Below are positions 1 through 8,761 of a DNA stretch of 64,000 nt, one piece after another. Origin of the DNA: Haloarcula halophila (lineage in GTDB: Archaea > Halobacteriota > Halobacteria > Halobacteriales > Haloarculaceae); the NCBI RefSeq assembly GCF_029278565.1, contig NZ_CP119559.1:2542001-2606000 (forward strand), read 5' to 3'. Within the stretch, counting starts at the first letter, position 1; each line of letters begins with the position of its first letter. The notes under the pieces are model-generated. The model was not told the DNA's origin. It saw only the letters and a list, made by a program, of their open reading frames with translations, and searched no databases. Both the position numbers and the translations under genes were made by a program.

Positions 1-903
1 CGGTTCGCCCAGCGGGTCACCGAGCGGTACCGGCCCCGGTTCGACGACCGACCGCTCGTCCTGGTCCCCTGTTCGGCGCGCAAACCCTACAGCGACTCCC
101 AGAGCCACAAACAGTACCACGACGCGATCCAGTGGCGCGCCCACGTCGTCTCGATGACCTCGCCGATCGGGGTCGTTCCCCAGGAACTGGAACTGACCTA
201 CCCCGCCCAGCACTACGACTCGGTGGTGACGGGGCGCTGGAGCGCCAACGAGATCGAGTTCGTCAGCCGGGTCCTCCGGAACTACCTCGAAGACACCGAC
301 TACCCGGAGATCGTCGCACACGTCCCCGGTGAGGGATACCGGGAGATCTGTGAGCGCGTCGAGGACGCTCTGGACCTGGAGTTTTCCTACACCGTCACGG
401 ACCACCCGACGACCGCGGACTCGCTGGGCAACCTCGCGGCCGAGTTGGAGGGGTGGGGCAAGTACCCAAAACGCGAACGCGAGCACAACACGATCCGTGC
501 GGTCGCCGACTACCAGTTCGGGGCCGGTGCCGGCGACGAACTGTTCGAGGACCTCTCGACGCAGGGGCGGTATCCACAACTCCGGGCCGACGACGCCGAC
601 GGCGAGCAACTGGCGGCGCTGGCCCAGCAGTACGGCACGCTGTCGCTGACGACGGCCGGCGCGCGCCGCTGGGTCGACAGCGACGTGCCGACCAAGACCG
701 TCGAGATCGAACCGTTCGTCCCGCACGGCTCCGTGCTGGCCCCGGGGATCGTCGACGCCGGCGACGACATCCGCGTCGGCGACGACGTGGTCGTCCGGGG
801 CGAGGCAGCCTTCGGGGTCGGCCGCGCCGAGATGAGCGGCCCCGAGATGCGATCCTCGACGCGGGGTATCGCCGTCCAGATGCGCCACGTCGAGGAGCAG
901 TAG
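1..903 (+). CDS. arcS: Archaeosine synthase ArcS (TgtA2), 3' part only
   Basis: The reading frame is open from the first base, so the gene starts upstream of the window; about 300 C-terminal residues are visible. Close to the left edge (codons 23-30) lies the ArcS signature PC-x3-KPY followed by SDSQSH. A C-terminal part from about nt 670 (VPTKTVEIEPFVPHGSVLAPGIV and onward) has the character of a PUA RNA-binding domain. ArcS acts on preQ0 at position 15 of archaeal tRNAs, adding lysine; the radical SAM partner RaSEA then produces archaeosine. RaSEA is encoded about 4.7 kb downstream at 5588-6721, which supports the call. The catalytic TGT-like N-terminal part cannot be judged here. Confidence 0.88.
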   Translation, partial: RFAQRVTERYRPRFDDRPLVLVPCSARKPYSDSQSHKQYHDAIQWRAHVVSMTSPIGVVPQELELTYPAQHYDSVVTGRWSANEIEFVSRVLRNYLEDTDYPEIVAHVPGEGYREICERVEDALDLEFSYTVTDHPTTADSLGNLAAELEGWGKYPKREREHNTIRAVADYQFGAGAGDELFEDLSTQGRYPQLRADDADGEQLAALAQQYGTLSLTTAGARRWVDSDVPTKTVEIEPFVPHGSVLAPGIVDAGDDIRVGDDVVVRGEAAFGVGRAEMSGPEMRSSTRGIAVQMRHVEEQ

Positions 904-1160
904 CGGCCGACACACGGGAACGGACGCTTCGTCCGCCGCTGACGGTGGGTTCACCCGACACCGATACGCCGACCGGGCTGTCGACACCCTGGAATGAGCC
1001 CTATCGGCTAGCCTGAACTCTCCCGGTGGTGTGAGCGGAGGGTGGTTCGGAGAGGCGACGGCCTCGGCGCAAATCCGAAACGAACCGTCCGTTTACTCGG
1101 TTGTGAGTTACAATGGATTTATGCTCCCTACGCCCACCGGTTCTTGGCGTGGTATAACAT

Positions 1161-2342
1161 ATGTCAATGAGAGCAGTCGTATACAAAGGCGAGAAGGAGG
1201 TTGCCGTCGAGGAGGTCGACGAACCGGAGATAGAGCACCCCAACGACGTGGTAATTGATATCACGACAACATGCATCTGTGGGTCGGACCTGCACATGTA
1301 CGAGGGGCGGACAGCCGCCGAGCCGGGTATCGTGTTCGGCCACGAGAACATGGGGATCGTCTCGGCGGTCGGCGACGCCGTCAGCGACCTGGAGATCGGC
1401 GACCGGGTCGTTGCGCCGTTCAACGTCGCCTGCGGGTTCTGCGAGAACTGTGAGAACGGGTATACCGGGTTCTGTACCAACGTCAACCCCGGCTTCGCCG
1501 GCGGTGCCTACGGCTACGTCGCCATGGGGCCGTACACGGGTGGCCAAGCCGAGAAGCTCCGCATCCCCTACGCGGACTTCAACGCGCTGAAACTGCCGGA
1601 CGGTGACGAGCACGAGGAGTCGTTCTCGCTGCTCGCGGACATCTTCCCGACAGGGTGGCACGGCACAGAACTGGCGAACCTCAAAGCCGGCGACTCCGTC
1701 GCGGTCTTCGGGGCGGGTCCCGTCGGGCTGATGGCGGCCTACAGCGCGAAACTGAAAGGCGCAAGCGAGATCTACGTCGTAGACCGGGTTCCCTCCCGAC
1801 TGGAACTCGCGGAGGAGCACTGCGACGCCCACGCCATCAACTTCGACGAGGGCGATCCGGTCGACCAGATCATCGAGGAGCACGGCGGCGAGGTCGACAA
1901 GGGCGTCGACGCGGTCGGCTATCAGGCCCTGGACCCCGAGCAGACCAGCAAGGGCGACGACTACGCCTACGATCCTGCCAAGGAGAACCCGGCGGTCGTC
2001 ATCAACAGTCTCATCAGGGTGGTCCGGCCGACGGGCGAACTCGGCATCCCCGGGCTCTACGTCCCGGAGGACCCCAACGCACCGGACGAGATGGCCGCGC
2101 AGGGTCGCCTCGGCATCGACTTCGGACTGCTGTTCGAGAAGGGGCAGGCACTGGGGACCGGCCAGTGTAACGTCAAGTCCTACAACCGACAGCTCCGGGA
2201 CATGATCATCGAGGGGCGAGCCGACCCGAGTTGGGTCGTCTCCCACCGCGTCAACCTCGACCAGGCCCCGGAGATGTACGAGCGATTCGACGACCGCGAG
2301 GCCGAGGACGGCGCGTTCACGAAGGTGCTGCTGGAGCCGTAG
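1161..2342 (+). CDS. Zinc-dependent dehydrogenase, glutathione-independent formaldehyde dehydrogenase type
   Basis: A 393-residue medium-chain dehydrogenase. Catalytic zinc ligands are visible as C40 and H61-E62 (FGHEN); structural zinc ligands are C91, C94, C97 and C105. The Rossmann motif GAGPVG lies at residues 184-189. The segment FAGGAYGYVAMGPYTGG after the structural zinc loop is typical of the FdhA (PFDH-like) branch, which oxidises formaldehyde or other aldehydes/alcohols with NAD. Substrate is therefore inferred from subfamily only. The start ATG at 1161 is followed by a second ATG two codons on (1167). It appears monocistronic, with a 257-bp upstream gap holding an AT-rich stretch near 1110-1125 that could be its promoter. 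Confidence 0.85.
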   Translation: MSMRAVVYKGEKEVAVEEVDEPEIEHPNDVVIDITTTCICGSDLHMYEGRTAAEPGIVFGHENMGIVSAVGDAVSDLEIGDRVVAPFNVACGFCENCENGYTGFCTNVNPGFAGGAYGYVAMGPYTGGQAEKLRIPYADFNALKLPDGDEHEESFSLLADIFPTGWHGTELANLKAGDSVAVFGAGPVGLMAAYSAKLKGASEIYVVDRVPSRLELAEEHCDAHAINFDEGDPVDQIIEEHGGEVDKGVDAVGYQALDPEQTSKGDDYAYDPAKENPAVVINSLIRVVRPTGELGIPGLYVPEDPNAPDEMAAQGRLGIDFGLLFEKGQALGTGQCNVKSYNRQLRDMIIEGRADPSWVVSHRVNLDQAPEMYERFDDREAEDGAFTKVLLEP

Positions 2343-2401
2343 CGGACTCGAACCTCCGGTTTCCCGACAGCTCTTTATTTGTAACCCGCTAGCACACGCG
2401 T

Positions 2402-2560
2402 ATGTGCCAGTACTGTAGTTTCGCGGACCGCGAGGCCTGGTCGGCCCTGCTCCAGTACGACGAGGTCTACCAGGAAGCCGTCGTCGCGGAGTCGGCGTCG
2501 ACCTACGGGTTCCACGAGGAGTGGGACGAACTGCGCGAGGAAGTCGGGTACGGAGCGTAA
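2402..2560 (+). CDS. Small conserved-looking cysteine protein (52 aa)
   Basis: An ATG at 2402 opens a 52-residue acidic protein beginning MCQYCSFADREAW, with a Cys-x2-Cys pair at residues 2 and 5 and no other cysteines, ending TAA at 2558-2560. An AT-rich box (ctctttatttgtaac) lies about 25 nt upstream of the ATG, as expected for a leaderless haloarchaeal transcript. The gene ends 4 bp before the stop of the convergent CobW-family GTPase. The CxxC pair next to a metal-trafficking GTPase suggests a small metal-binding partner, but this is inference; I do not recognise a named family. Confidence 0.65.
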   Translation: MCQYCSFADREAWSALLQYDEVYQEAVVAESASTYGFHEEWDELREEVGYGA

Positions 2561-2564
2561 CCGT

Positions 2565-3665
2565 CTACTCCCGGGGAAACGGGTCGTCCTCGGCCGACGG
2601 CGGGGCACTCTCCCCGCCCAGACAGGCGTCTAAATCCGCTGTCACCGCGTCTTCGTCGAGGTCCCGGCCGATGACGACGAGCCGCGTCGCGGGGTCGTCC
2701 TCACCCCACTCCCCGATGGGGCCGGCCCTGACCGCGGGTCCGGCCTGGCTGACTCCCAGAACCGTCTCGGGCCGGCTCGTTACCCACACGAACCCCTTGA
2801 GGCGGACGATGTCGCCGTCCCAGGCGTCGAGCCACTCGTCGAACAGTTCGGGATCGAAGGGCCGCTCCCGCCGGTAGACGAACGACCCGACGCCGTGTGC
2901 GGCCGCGGCGGGTTGGTCGCCGTGGTCGTGGCCCGACTCGCTGCCGTCGTCGGTTCCGGCGAGCGCCCGCTTCCACCCCTGGCTCCGCCGGGCGGCGTCG
3001 AAGTCGAACAGTCCGGTCCCGAGCACCGCACCGGGGTCGACCTCGGAGTAGGTCGTCCGGTGGAGCCGTGCTCGCGGCTGGAGTTCGCGGACTGCCGCCT
3101 CGACGGCGTCGAGTTCCTCGTCCGGGACCATATCGCACTTGTTCAACAGGAGCACGTCACAGAACTCGATCTGGTCGACCATCACCTCTGTCAGCGGTCG
3201 CTGTGGGTCGGGTGCGGCCTCGGGCAGCGACTCGCCGGGGTCGAACGCCTTCCAGAAGCCGAACGCGTCGACCACCGAGACGGTCGTATCGAGCCGGAAC
3301 CGGTCGGGCAGGCTCCCCGCGTCGGTCCCGACGGTCAGTGTCCGTGCGATGGGGATCGGTTCGCTGATCCCGGACGCCTCGACGACCAGGTAGTCGAAGG
3401 TCCGCGACTCGGCGAGCCGCGTCACCTCCGTCACGAGGTCGTCCTGGAGCCGGCAGCAGATACACCCGTTCGAGAGGTCGACCACCCCCTCGTCGGTCTC
3501 CTCGGCCAGCAGTTCCGCGTCGACGTTTACCTCCCCCATGTCGTTGACGACGACGGCGACCTGCCGCTCGCCGGGGTCGTTCAGGAGGTTGTTGACCAGT
3601 GTCGTCTTGCCGGCACCGAGCGGACCGCTGATGACCGTCATTGGGATCTCGTGCGTGGAGCTCAC
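2565..3665 (-). CDS. CobW/COG0523-family metal-trafficking GTPase
   Basis: A 366-residue G3E GTPase. The Walker A motif GPLGAGKTT is at residues 14-22, the family metal-binding CxCC motif (C68, C70, C71) follows SNG, and the NKCD base-recognition motif is present. Central Glu/Asp/His-rich stretches (for example SGHDHGDQ) could bind metal. The C-terminal CobW_C domain is present. COG0523 proteins deliver Zn, Co or Fe to client enzymes; which metal is not decidable from sequence. There is no cobalamin gene nearby. It converges on the 52-aa Cys protein and is divergent from the VanZ-like gene at 3769. Confidence 0.85.
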   Translation of the reverse strand: MSSTHEIPMTVISGPLGAGKTTLVNNLLNDPGERQVAVVVNDMGEVNVDAELLAEETDEGVVDLSNGCICCRLQDDLVTEVTRLAESRTFDYLVVEASGISEPIPIARTLTVGTDAGSLPDRFRLDTTVSVVDAFGFWKAFDPGESLPEAAPDPQRPLTEVMVDQIEFCDVLLLNKCDMVPDEELDAVEAAVRELQPRARLHRTTYSEVDPGAVLGTGLFDFDAARRSQGWKRALAGTDDGSESGHDHGDQPAAAAHGVGSFVYRRERPFDPELFDEWLDAWDGDIVRLKGFVWVTSRPETVLGVSQAGPAVRAGPIGEWGEDDPATRLVVIGRDLDEDAVTADLDACLGGESAPPSAEDDPFPRE

Positions 3666-3768
3666 TCTGGTTGTCGACAGGCGTCACGCCGTCTTGAAGC
3701 TTTGTCGGTCCGTTCCCACTGGCTGCCCCGACCGCACGGTTTATGCTGGTGCCTGACGACGCCCACTC

Positions 3769-4131
3769 GTGAACCGACCCCGGCGACTCGTGCCCGTTAC
3801 GGTGGCGCTGCTCGTCCTCCTCGGCTCGCTCGTGCCACTTTCCGGTGGGGCCGGTACCACTGGGCTTCCGTTCGGCCTGGGACTGACCACGCTCGGCCAT
3901 CTCGCCGGCTACGGTGGCCTGACCGTCGCACTCGCGTGGGAACGGCGTGTCAGGGCTGTCGGCCCGCTCGTCGCCGTCGTCGGCGTCGCCGTGGCGTTCG
4001 GCGTGGGAGTCGAACTCCTCCAGTCGCTGGTTCCGACGCGACAACCGAGCGTCGCGGACGCACTCGTCAACGGTATCGGGGCGACGGCGGCGGCAGTCGT
4101 GTGGTCTCTCGGTCGCTCAAACGTCTCTTGA
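3769..4131 (+). CDS. VanZ-like family membrane protein
   Basis: A 120-residue protein with four hydrophobic segments (about residues 7-25, 33-55, 63-83, 95-117). The last part, VELLQSLVPTRQPSVADALVNGIG, matches the VanZ pattern (E...Q...R..S..D...N..G). The start is GTG at 3769, 103 bp from the divergent CobW GTPase. VanZ domains are found in small integral membrane proteins whose biochemical role is mostly unknown; no glycopeptide-resistance function should be read into an archaeal member. Confidence 0.75.
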   Translation: MNRPRRLVPVTVALLVLLGSLVPLSGGAGTTGLPFGLGLTTLGHLAGYGGLTVALAWERRVRAVGPLVAVVGVAVAFGVGVELLQSLVPTRQPSVADALVNGIGATAAAVVWSLGRSNVS

Positions 4132-4172
4132 GCCTCCGGAACGCCCTTTGTGTCGGCCTCTCGACTGCGTGT

Positions 4173-5549
4173 ATGCCGACGAGACGACAGTTCGTCACCG
4201 CAGCCGGATCGGCGCTGGTCGCGCTGGCCGGATGTCCCGAGGGCAACGATACAGACGGCAACCGGCAGACGACGGTCCCGTCGGCCACGGCGACACGCTC
4301 CCGGACCGAGCCAGGAACTGACACCGACAGGGAGACAGCGACGCCGGTGACCGACGAGAGTGATCGCGACTGGGAACCCGACTGGTCGATCGAGACCGGA
4401 GCTGATCACCTCGTCGCGCTGACCCGCGACGGCGAATCCCTCTACGCGACGCTGAGTCACGGGGACAGCTCCGCGATCGCGGCGGTCGATCCCGACGACG
4501 GAGGGTTCGAGTGGCGGACTCCCTTCGAAGGCGACGCGGTTACGAGTAGCCACCTCGACCAGTCCAACGCCCGGGACAAGTGGAGCGTCACCCCTGCCGA
4601 CGGGACGCTGTACGTCGTCACTGGCGCGGTCGACGACTACGAGTGGTCGGCACTGCACGCGGTGGACCCGACGACCGGCGAGGAACTGTGGTCGTTCCGC
4701 CGCGAGCGGGAACTGGCGGTCGCCGGCGTCCGGGACGGAACTGTCGTCGCCGGCGGACTGGAGTTTTTCGTCCCGGACAGCACGCACGACACCCCCGACG
4801 AACCGCTGACCACCGTCGTCTACGGTCTCGACGCCGCGACCGGACAGGTCCGCTGGGAGCGGTCCTACACTGCGGTCTCCGCGGCGACCACGTACGCCGG
4901 GGGCGTCGCGGTCGGGGAGCGCGACCGTATCGTCGGAACTTCCCTCGACGGAACAGAACAGTGGCGCGTCGGGACGGCCCAACCACGCGCGCTGCTCGCG
5001 CTCGACGGATCCGTCGTCGCGGCGGTCGCCGACGGCGACTGGTCGACGATGCGGGCGTTCGACCCCGACGGGACCGAGCGCTGGACGCGCTTTCGCACCG
5101 CCGACTCGTTTCTGGTCCACGACGGGGTGCTGTACGCCCTGGGCGAGTCGACGGGCGCGCTCGCCACCGACGGAACGGTCCGCTGGGAGGCGTCCGGCCA
5201 CGGTCAGTGGCCACTGGTGGCCCCCGACGGGGAGACGCTGTACGCCAGGGCCGGCATCGGGATGGACTCGGTCGACGCGTTCGACCTGACTCGCGGGACG
5301 CGCCGCTTTCGCTACGAGACGCCGTCGAACAACGGGTGGCCGGCCGGTGCGACCGACGGGCTGGTGGTCGCCGAGGCGATCACGCCCGAGGAAGCCGACT
5401 TCACGAGTCTGCTCGCCGTCGACGAGACGACAGGCGAACTGAGGGGCGTGTACCGACCCGCGGATACCGTCTTCGACGTCGCCGGCGTGGGCGAGACCGC
5501 CTACGCTGCCATCGGCGACGAACTGCTGGCCTTTGGCCCACCGGAGTAA
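4173..5549 (+). CDS. Tat-exported lipoprotein with PQQ-type beta-propeller repeats
   Basis: The 458-residue frame is taken from ATG 4173, because the N-terminus MPTRRQFVTAAGSALVALAGC is a twin-arginine signal with an archaeal lipobox (LAGC), giving Cys21 as lipidation site. A Thr/Asp-rich linker follows, then repeated strand patterns of the pyrrolo-quinoline-quinone type (for example AVDPTTGEELWSF, LDAATGQVRWE, DETTGELRGV). Upstream in-frame codons read through the CobW and VanZ region and are not plausible coding. It probably acts at the outer face of the membrane as a scaffold or binding propeller; no catalytic residues were identified. Two more members of this type are at 34382-36794. Confidence 0.8.
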   Translation: MPTRRQFVTAAGSALVALAGCPEGNDTDGNRQTTVPSATATRSRTEPGTDTDRETATPVTDESDRDWEPDWSIETGADHLVALTRDGESLYATLSHGDSSAIAAVDPDDGGFEWRTPFEGDAVTSSHLDQSNARDKWSVTPADGTLYVVTGAVDDYEWSALHAVDPTTGEELWSFRRERELAVAGVRDGTVVAGGLEFFVPDSTHDTPDEPLTTVVYGLDAATGQVRWERSYTAVSAATTYAGGVAVGERDRIVGTSLDGTEQWRVGTAQPRALLALDGSVVAAVADGDWSTMRAFDPDGTERWTRFRTADSFLVHDGVLYALGESTGALATDGTVRWEASGHGQWPLVAPDGETLYARAGIGMDSVDAFDLTRGTRRFRYETPSNNGWPAGATDGLVVAEAITPEEADFTSLLAVDETTGELRGVYRPADTVFDVAGVGETAYAAIGDELLAFGPPE

Positions 5550-5587
5550 CGAAGCCGATATACGCGCCCGTCGGCTATCCCGGTCCA

Positions 5588-6721
5588 ATGAGCAAGCCCA
5601 GTCCCGAAGTCTACGAGCAGGGCAAGGGCATGGACGCCCACAACGCCGTGATGCGGGAGGTTCGGTCGCGCAACGACTCCACCTACGACCCCCGCGAGCC
5701 GACCCGGGTGTGGATCGACGAGGACAACACGCCCGACGGCGTCTACCAGAGCCTGACGATCATCTTGAACACCGGCGGCTGCCGGTGGGCCCGCGCCGGC
5801 GGCTGTACGATGTGTGGCTACGTCGCCGAGAGCGTCGAGGGCGGGAGCGTCGCCCACGAGGACCTCATGGCACAGATCGACCACTGTCTCGACCACGAGG
5901 CCGAGGAGGCCGACGACGAGAGCGGCCTGATCAAGATCTACACGTCGGGGAGCTTCCTCGACGAGCGGGAGGTGCCCGCCGAGACCCGCCAGGCCATCGC
6001 CGAGACGTTCAGCGACCGCGAGCGGATCGTCGTCGAGTCGCTGCCGGACTTCGTCGAGGACGAGCGGGTGAGCGACTTCGTCGACGTGGGCCTAGAGACC
6101 GACGTGGCGGTCGGCCTGGAGACCGCGACCGACCGCGTACGCCACGACTGCGTGAACAAGTACTTCGACTTCGCGGACTTCGAGGAGGCCTGTCGGGCCG
6201 CACAGGAGGCCGGTGCCGGCGTCAAAGCCTACCTCCTCATGAAGCCGCCGTTCCTCTCCGAGCGGGAGGCACTCGACGACATGATCGCCTCGGTCCGCCG
6301 GTGTGCCGGTGTCGAGGGCTGTCACACCGTCTCGATGAACCCCTGTAACGTCCAGCGGTACACGATGGTCGAGGAGCTGTACCACGACGGCGGCTACCGC
6401 CCGCCGTGGCTCTGGTCGGTCGCCGAGGTGCTGAAAGAGACCGCAGACATCTCCGGGAGCGAAGCGACCGGAGGCTCGTCAGACGAGCAAAGCGAGTCTG
6501 ACGGTGAGGACGTCATCGTCGTCTCCGATCCCGTGGGCCACGGCAGCGACCGCGGCCCGCACAACTGCGGGGAGTGTGACGACCGGGTCCAGCGCGCGAT
6601 CAAGGACTTCGACCTGCGACAGGACCCCAGCGTCTTCGAGCAGGTCGAGTGTGAGTGCGAGGCGACCTGGGAGGCCGTCCTGGAACGGGAGCGCAGTTAC
6701 TCGCTGCCGTTGGCGCGGTAA
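5588..6721 (+). CDS. raSEA: Archaeosine biosynthesis radical SAM protein RaSEA
   Basis: A 377-residue radical SAM protein. The [4Fe-4S] cysteines are C65, C73 and C76, a C-x7-C-x2-C spacing rather than the classic C-x3-C-x2-C. The sequence around them (NTGGCRWARAGGCTMCGY) is that of the RaSEA family. Near the C-terminus are CGEC and CEC pairs that may bind a second metal or cluster. RaSEA converts the ArcS product (preQ0-lysine adduct on G15 of tRNA) to archaeosine. Its partner arcS ends at 903. The ATG at 5588 is 38 bp after the preceding propeller gene. Confidence 0.88.
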   Translation: MSKPSPEVYEQGKGMDAHNAVMREVRSRNDSTYDPREPTRVWIDEDNTPDGVYQSLTIILNTGGCRWARAGGCTMCGYVAESVEGGSVAHEDLMAQIDHCLDHEAEEADDESGLIKIYTSGSFLDEREVPAETRQAIAETFSDRERIVVESLPDFVEDERVSDFVDVGLETDVAVGLETATDRVRHDCVNKYFDFADFEEACRAAQEAGAGVKAYLLMKPPFLSEREALDDMIASVRRCAGVEGCHTVSMNPCNVQRYTMVEELYHDGGYRPPWLWSVAEVLKETADISGSEATGGSSDEQSESDGEDVIVVSDPVGHGSDRGPHNCGECDDRVQRAIKDFDLRQDPSVFEQVECECEATWEAVLERERSYSLPLAR

Positions 6722-6743
6722 CGGGCTTTTGCGGTCGCGGTGG

Positions 6744-7376
6744 CTACGTCCGTCCCGTCGTCGCTAGCCGGACGACCCGTCCGAGCGCCACCCAGGCGAC
6801 GCCGAACGGGAGAAACAGCGCGGACGTTCGAACGACGGCCATCCGTACAGGTAGCGGGAGTATCGCTCCGGCCAGAACGACCAGGACCGGCACGACCGGG
6901 GCCAGGAGACACACCGCTACCGTGACGGCCGGCGGGTCGGGACGCCGATGGAGGACGACACCGATCAGCCCGGTCCCACTCAGTGCCAGCGCGTAGCCGG
7001 TGATCGCCAGCCACGTACGGACGAGCCCGGCGGGGTCTTCGCCAGTGGCGGGGACCGGAGTGAACCCGGCAGCGACGTAGGCGGCTACCGACTCGGCCGC
7101 GAGCACTCCCAGACAGCACAGGCCCAGCCCCGTCGCGCCGAGCGCGACTCGACCTGTCCGCTCGGGGCGATCGAAGACCGTGGAGAGGCCCGCGACACCA
7201 CCCAGGAGGAGTCCGAGTCCCAGCAGGGACCCGATATCGTAGACGGTCCCCACGTACGGGCGTGTCCCGAACGCCGCGAACTGGAGCCAGGGCATCGCCG
7301 TCCAGCAGACGGCACCGACTGCGGCCCCGACCCCGCTCCAGGCGACCGCCCGCCTTCGCTTCGGTGAGGGTTCCAT
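6744..7376 (-). CDS. DUF998-like integral membrane protein
   Basis: About 210 residues with six predicted transmembrane segments, starting MEPSPKRRRAVAW (positive N-terminal patch) and containing the first-helix pattern WTAMPWLQFAAFGTRPY typical of haloarchaeal DUF998-type proteins. I chose the ATG at 7376; the frame continues upstream to another ATG at 7448, but the added 24 residues (HRERFAVGERRS and so on) are not membrane-like. Function is unknown. It is convergent with RaSEA, separated by 22 bp. Confidence 0.7.
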   Translation of the reverse strand: MEPSPKRRRAVAWSGVGAAVGAVCWTAMPWLQFAAFGTRPYVGTVYDIGSLLGLGLLLGGVAGLSTVFDRPERTGRVALGATGLGLCCLGVLAAESVAAYVAAGFTPVPATGEDPAGLVRTWLAITGYALALSGTGLIGVVLHRRPDPPAVTVAVCLLAPVVPVLVVLAGAILPLPVRMAVVRTSALFLPFGVAWVALGRVVRLATTGRT

Positions 7377-7794
7377 ACTGGACCGTCTCTCCCCCACCGC
7401 AAAACGCTCGCGGTGGCACCACTGGCCTCCGACAGCGAACCAGGACACTCCCCGCTGGCACTTTCACTTTCACTCCGGTAGGGTGGCTCTTATTATCGTG
7501 GCCTGCTTACTAGTCGATAGGGGCCGCCGGAACCTGTCACACGCTCCAGCGACCCCACCCTTTCCCTTTGGACACGTCCACTGGTAGTGATTGTTCGGTC
7601 TGTTTCGGATCGACTGCACGAGAGCGTGCGGTCGTCCCGGTACATCGCTACAATACTCCTGTGAGAGAAGCCACGTACCGACGGTTCTGGACCGACGACG
7701 GACTCGTCGGTCGAACCGGAACTTCGATCGCTACGAGACGCCGGCTGTCCGTGTCGTGGACGCCGATCGGTCCACTTCGGTAGACTGTCCGCCG
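7377..7794. other. Intergenic, 418 bp, no gene seen
   Basis: It lies between two minus-strand genes (purQ and the DUF998-like gene). Short frames present here have haloarchaeal shadow composition (Arg-rich) and no recognisable family. An AT-rich tract at about 7490-7515 (ttattatcg, tactagtcga) and a tandem actttcactttcact near 7465 are visible; the former could hold a promoter for the DUF998-like gene. Confidence 0.5.
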
Positions 7795-8469
7795 CTACTG
7801 AGCGAACCCTTCGAGGACGCCCTCGCCGTCGGTCCGACCCAGGTCTTCCAGCGAGGCCCGCTCGGGGTGGGGCATCATCACCGCGATGTGGTCGTCCTCG
7901 CCGACGATGCCGGCGACGTTGTGTTTCGAGCCGTTGGGGTTGGCTTCGGGCGTGACGGCACCGTCCTCGTCGCAGTATTTGAACAGGACGCGGTCCTCGG
8001 CCTCCAACTCGTCCAGGCGCTCGTCGTCGATCTCGTAGCGCCCCTCGCCGTGGGCGATGGGGAGTTCGACGACGTCGCCCGCCTCGTAGTGGCTCGTCCA
8101 GGGTGTCTCGGCGTTCTCGACCCGGAGGTAGACGTGTTCACACTGGAAGCGGGCGCTCTCGTTCGTCGTGAACGCACCGGGAGTGAGGGCGGACTCACAG
8201 CCGATCTGGGCACCGTTACAGACGCCGAGCACCGGCGTTCCGTCGGCGGCCGCCGCGCGGATGTCCGCCATGACCGGCGAGCGAGCGGCCATCGCGCCGG
8301 CCCGGAGGTAGTCGCCGTAGGAGAACCCGCCGGGCAGCATGATACCGTCGACGTCCGAAGGGAGGCCGTCCTCGTGCCAGACGAGTTCGGCGTCGAACCC
8401 CAGCGATTCCAGCGCCTGGACGGAGTCGCGGTCGCAGTTCGAACCGCCGAATTGGATGACTGCGATCAT
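7795..8469 (-). CDS. purQ: Phosphoribosylformylglycinamidine synthase, glutaminase subunit PurQ
   Basis: A 224-residue class I glutamine amidotransferase. The nucleophile is C84 in LGVCNGAQIG; the His-Glu pair is in MMPHPERA near the C-terminus. N-terminal IQFGGSNCDRD is typical of PurQ. It releases ammonia from glutamine for the PurL-catalysed conversion of FGAR to FGAM in purine synthesis. It overlaps the upstream purS by 4 nt (ATGA), implying translational coupling. PurL itself is not in the window. Confidence 0.93.
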   Translation of the reverse strand: MIAVIQFGGSNCDRDSVQALESLGFDAELVWHEDGLPSDVDGIMLPGGFSYGDYLRAGAMAARSPVMADIRAAAADGTPVLGVCNGAQIGCESALTPGAFTTNESARFQCEHVYLRVENAETPWTSHYEAGDVVELPIAHGEGRYEIDDERLDELEAEDRVLFKYCDEDGAVTPEANPNGSKHNVAGIVGEDDHIAVMMPHPERASLEDLGRTDGEGVLEGFAQ

Positions 8470-8720
8470 GCTGTCTCGGTCACGTCGACCTCGTAGTCGT
8501 GGATGGTCGGGTTCGCCAGGAGCCGTTCGGCCATCTCCTCGGCGCGGTCGCCGGCGTCCGCGGCGCTGTCGGCGTCGAGGTCGAGTTCGAAGACGTCGGC
8601 CGAACGCAGGTCCGACAGCTCGAACCCGAGCCGTTCGAGGGCCTGCTGTGTCGTTTCGGCTTCGGGATCGAGGACGCCCCGCTTGAGCCGGACCGTGACG
8701 GTGGCAGTGTAGGCGGTCAT
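8466..8720 (-). CDS. purS: Phosphoribosylformylglycinamidine synthase subunit PurS
   Basis: An 84-residue protein (ATG at 8720) with the PurS pattern: TATVTVRLKRGVLDPEAETT, then ALERLGFE, and LLANPTIHDYEVDV at the end. PurS bridges PurL and PurQ in the archaeal/Gram-positive type FGAM synthase complex. The stop codon overlaps the purQ start by 4 nt. The alternative upstream start at 8780 adds residues with no family similarity. Confidence 0.92.
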   Translation of the reverse strand: MTAYTATVTVRLKRGVLDPEAETTQQALERLGFELSDLRSADVFELDLDADSAADAGDRAEEMAERLLANPTIHDYEVDVTETA

Positions 8721-8761
8721 TAGTGGCAACGGTGCGGTCGGCGGAGAAAACGCTTGTGTTC

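Noticed and set aside
2895-4172. N-terminal extension of the propeller lipoprotein
   Set aside because: The in-frame codons cross CobW and VanZ genes; the Tat signal begins at 4173.
3909-5588. 559-codon frame on the minus strand
   Set aside because: It is antisense to the propeller lipoprotein, whose signal peptide, lipobox and repeats are clear. Arg-rich shadow.
7568-7783. 71-codon plus-strand frame in the purQ downstream gap
   Set aside because: Low-complexity, Thr/Arg-rich, no promoter or family.
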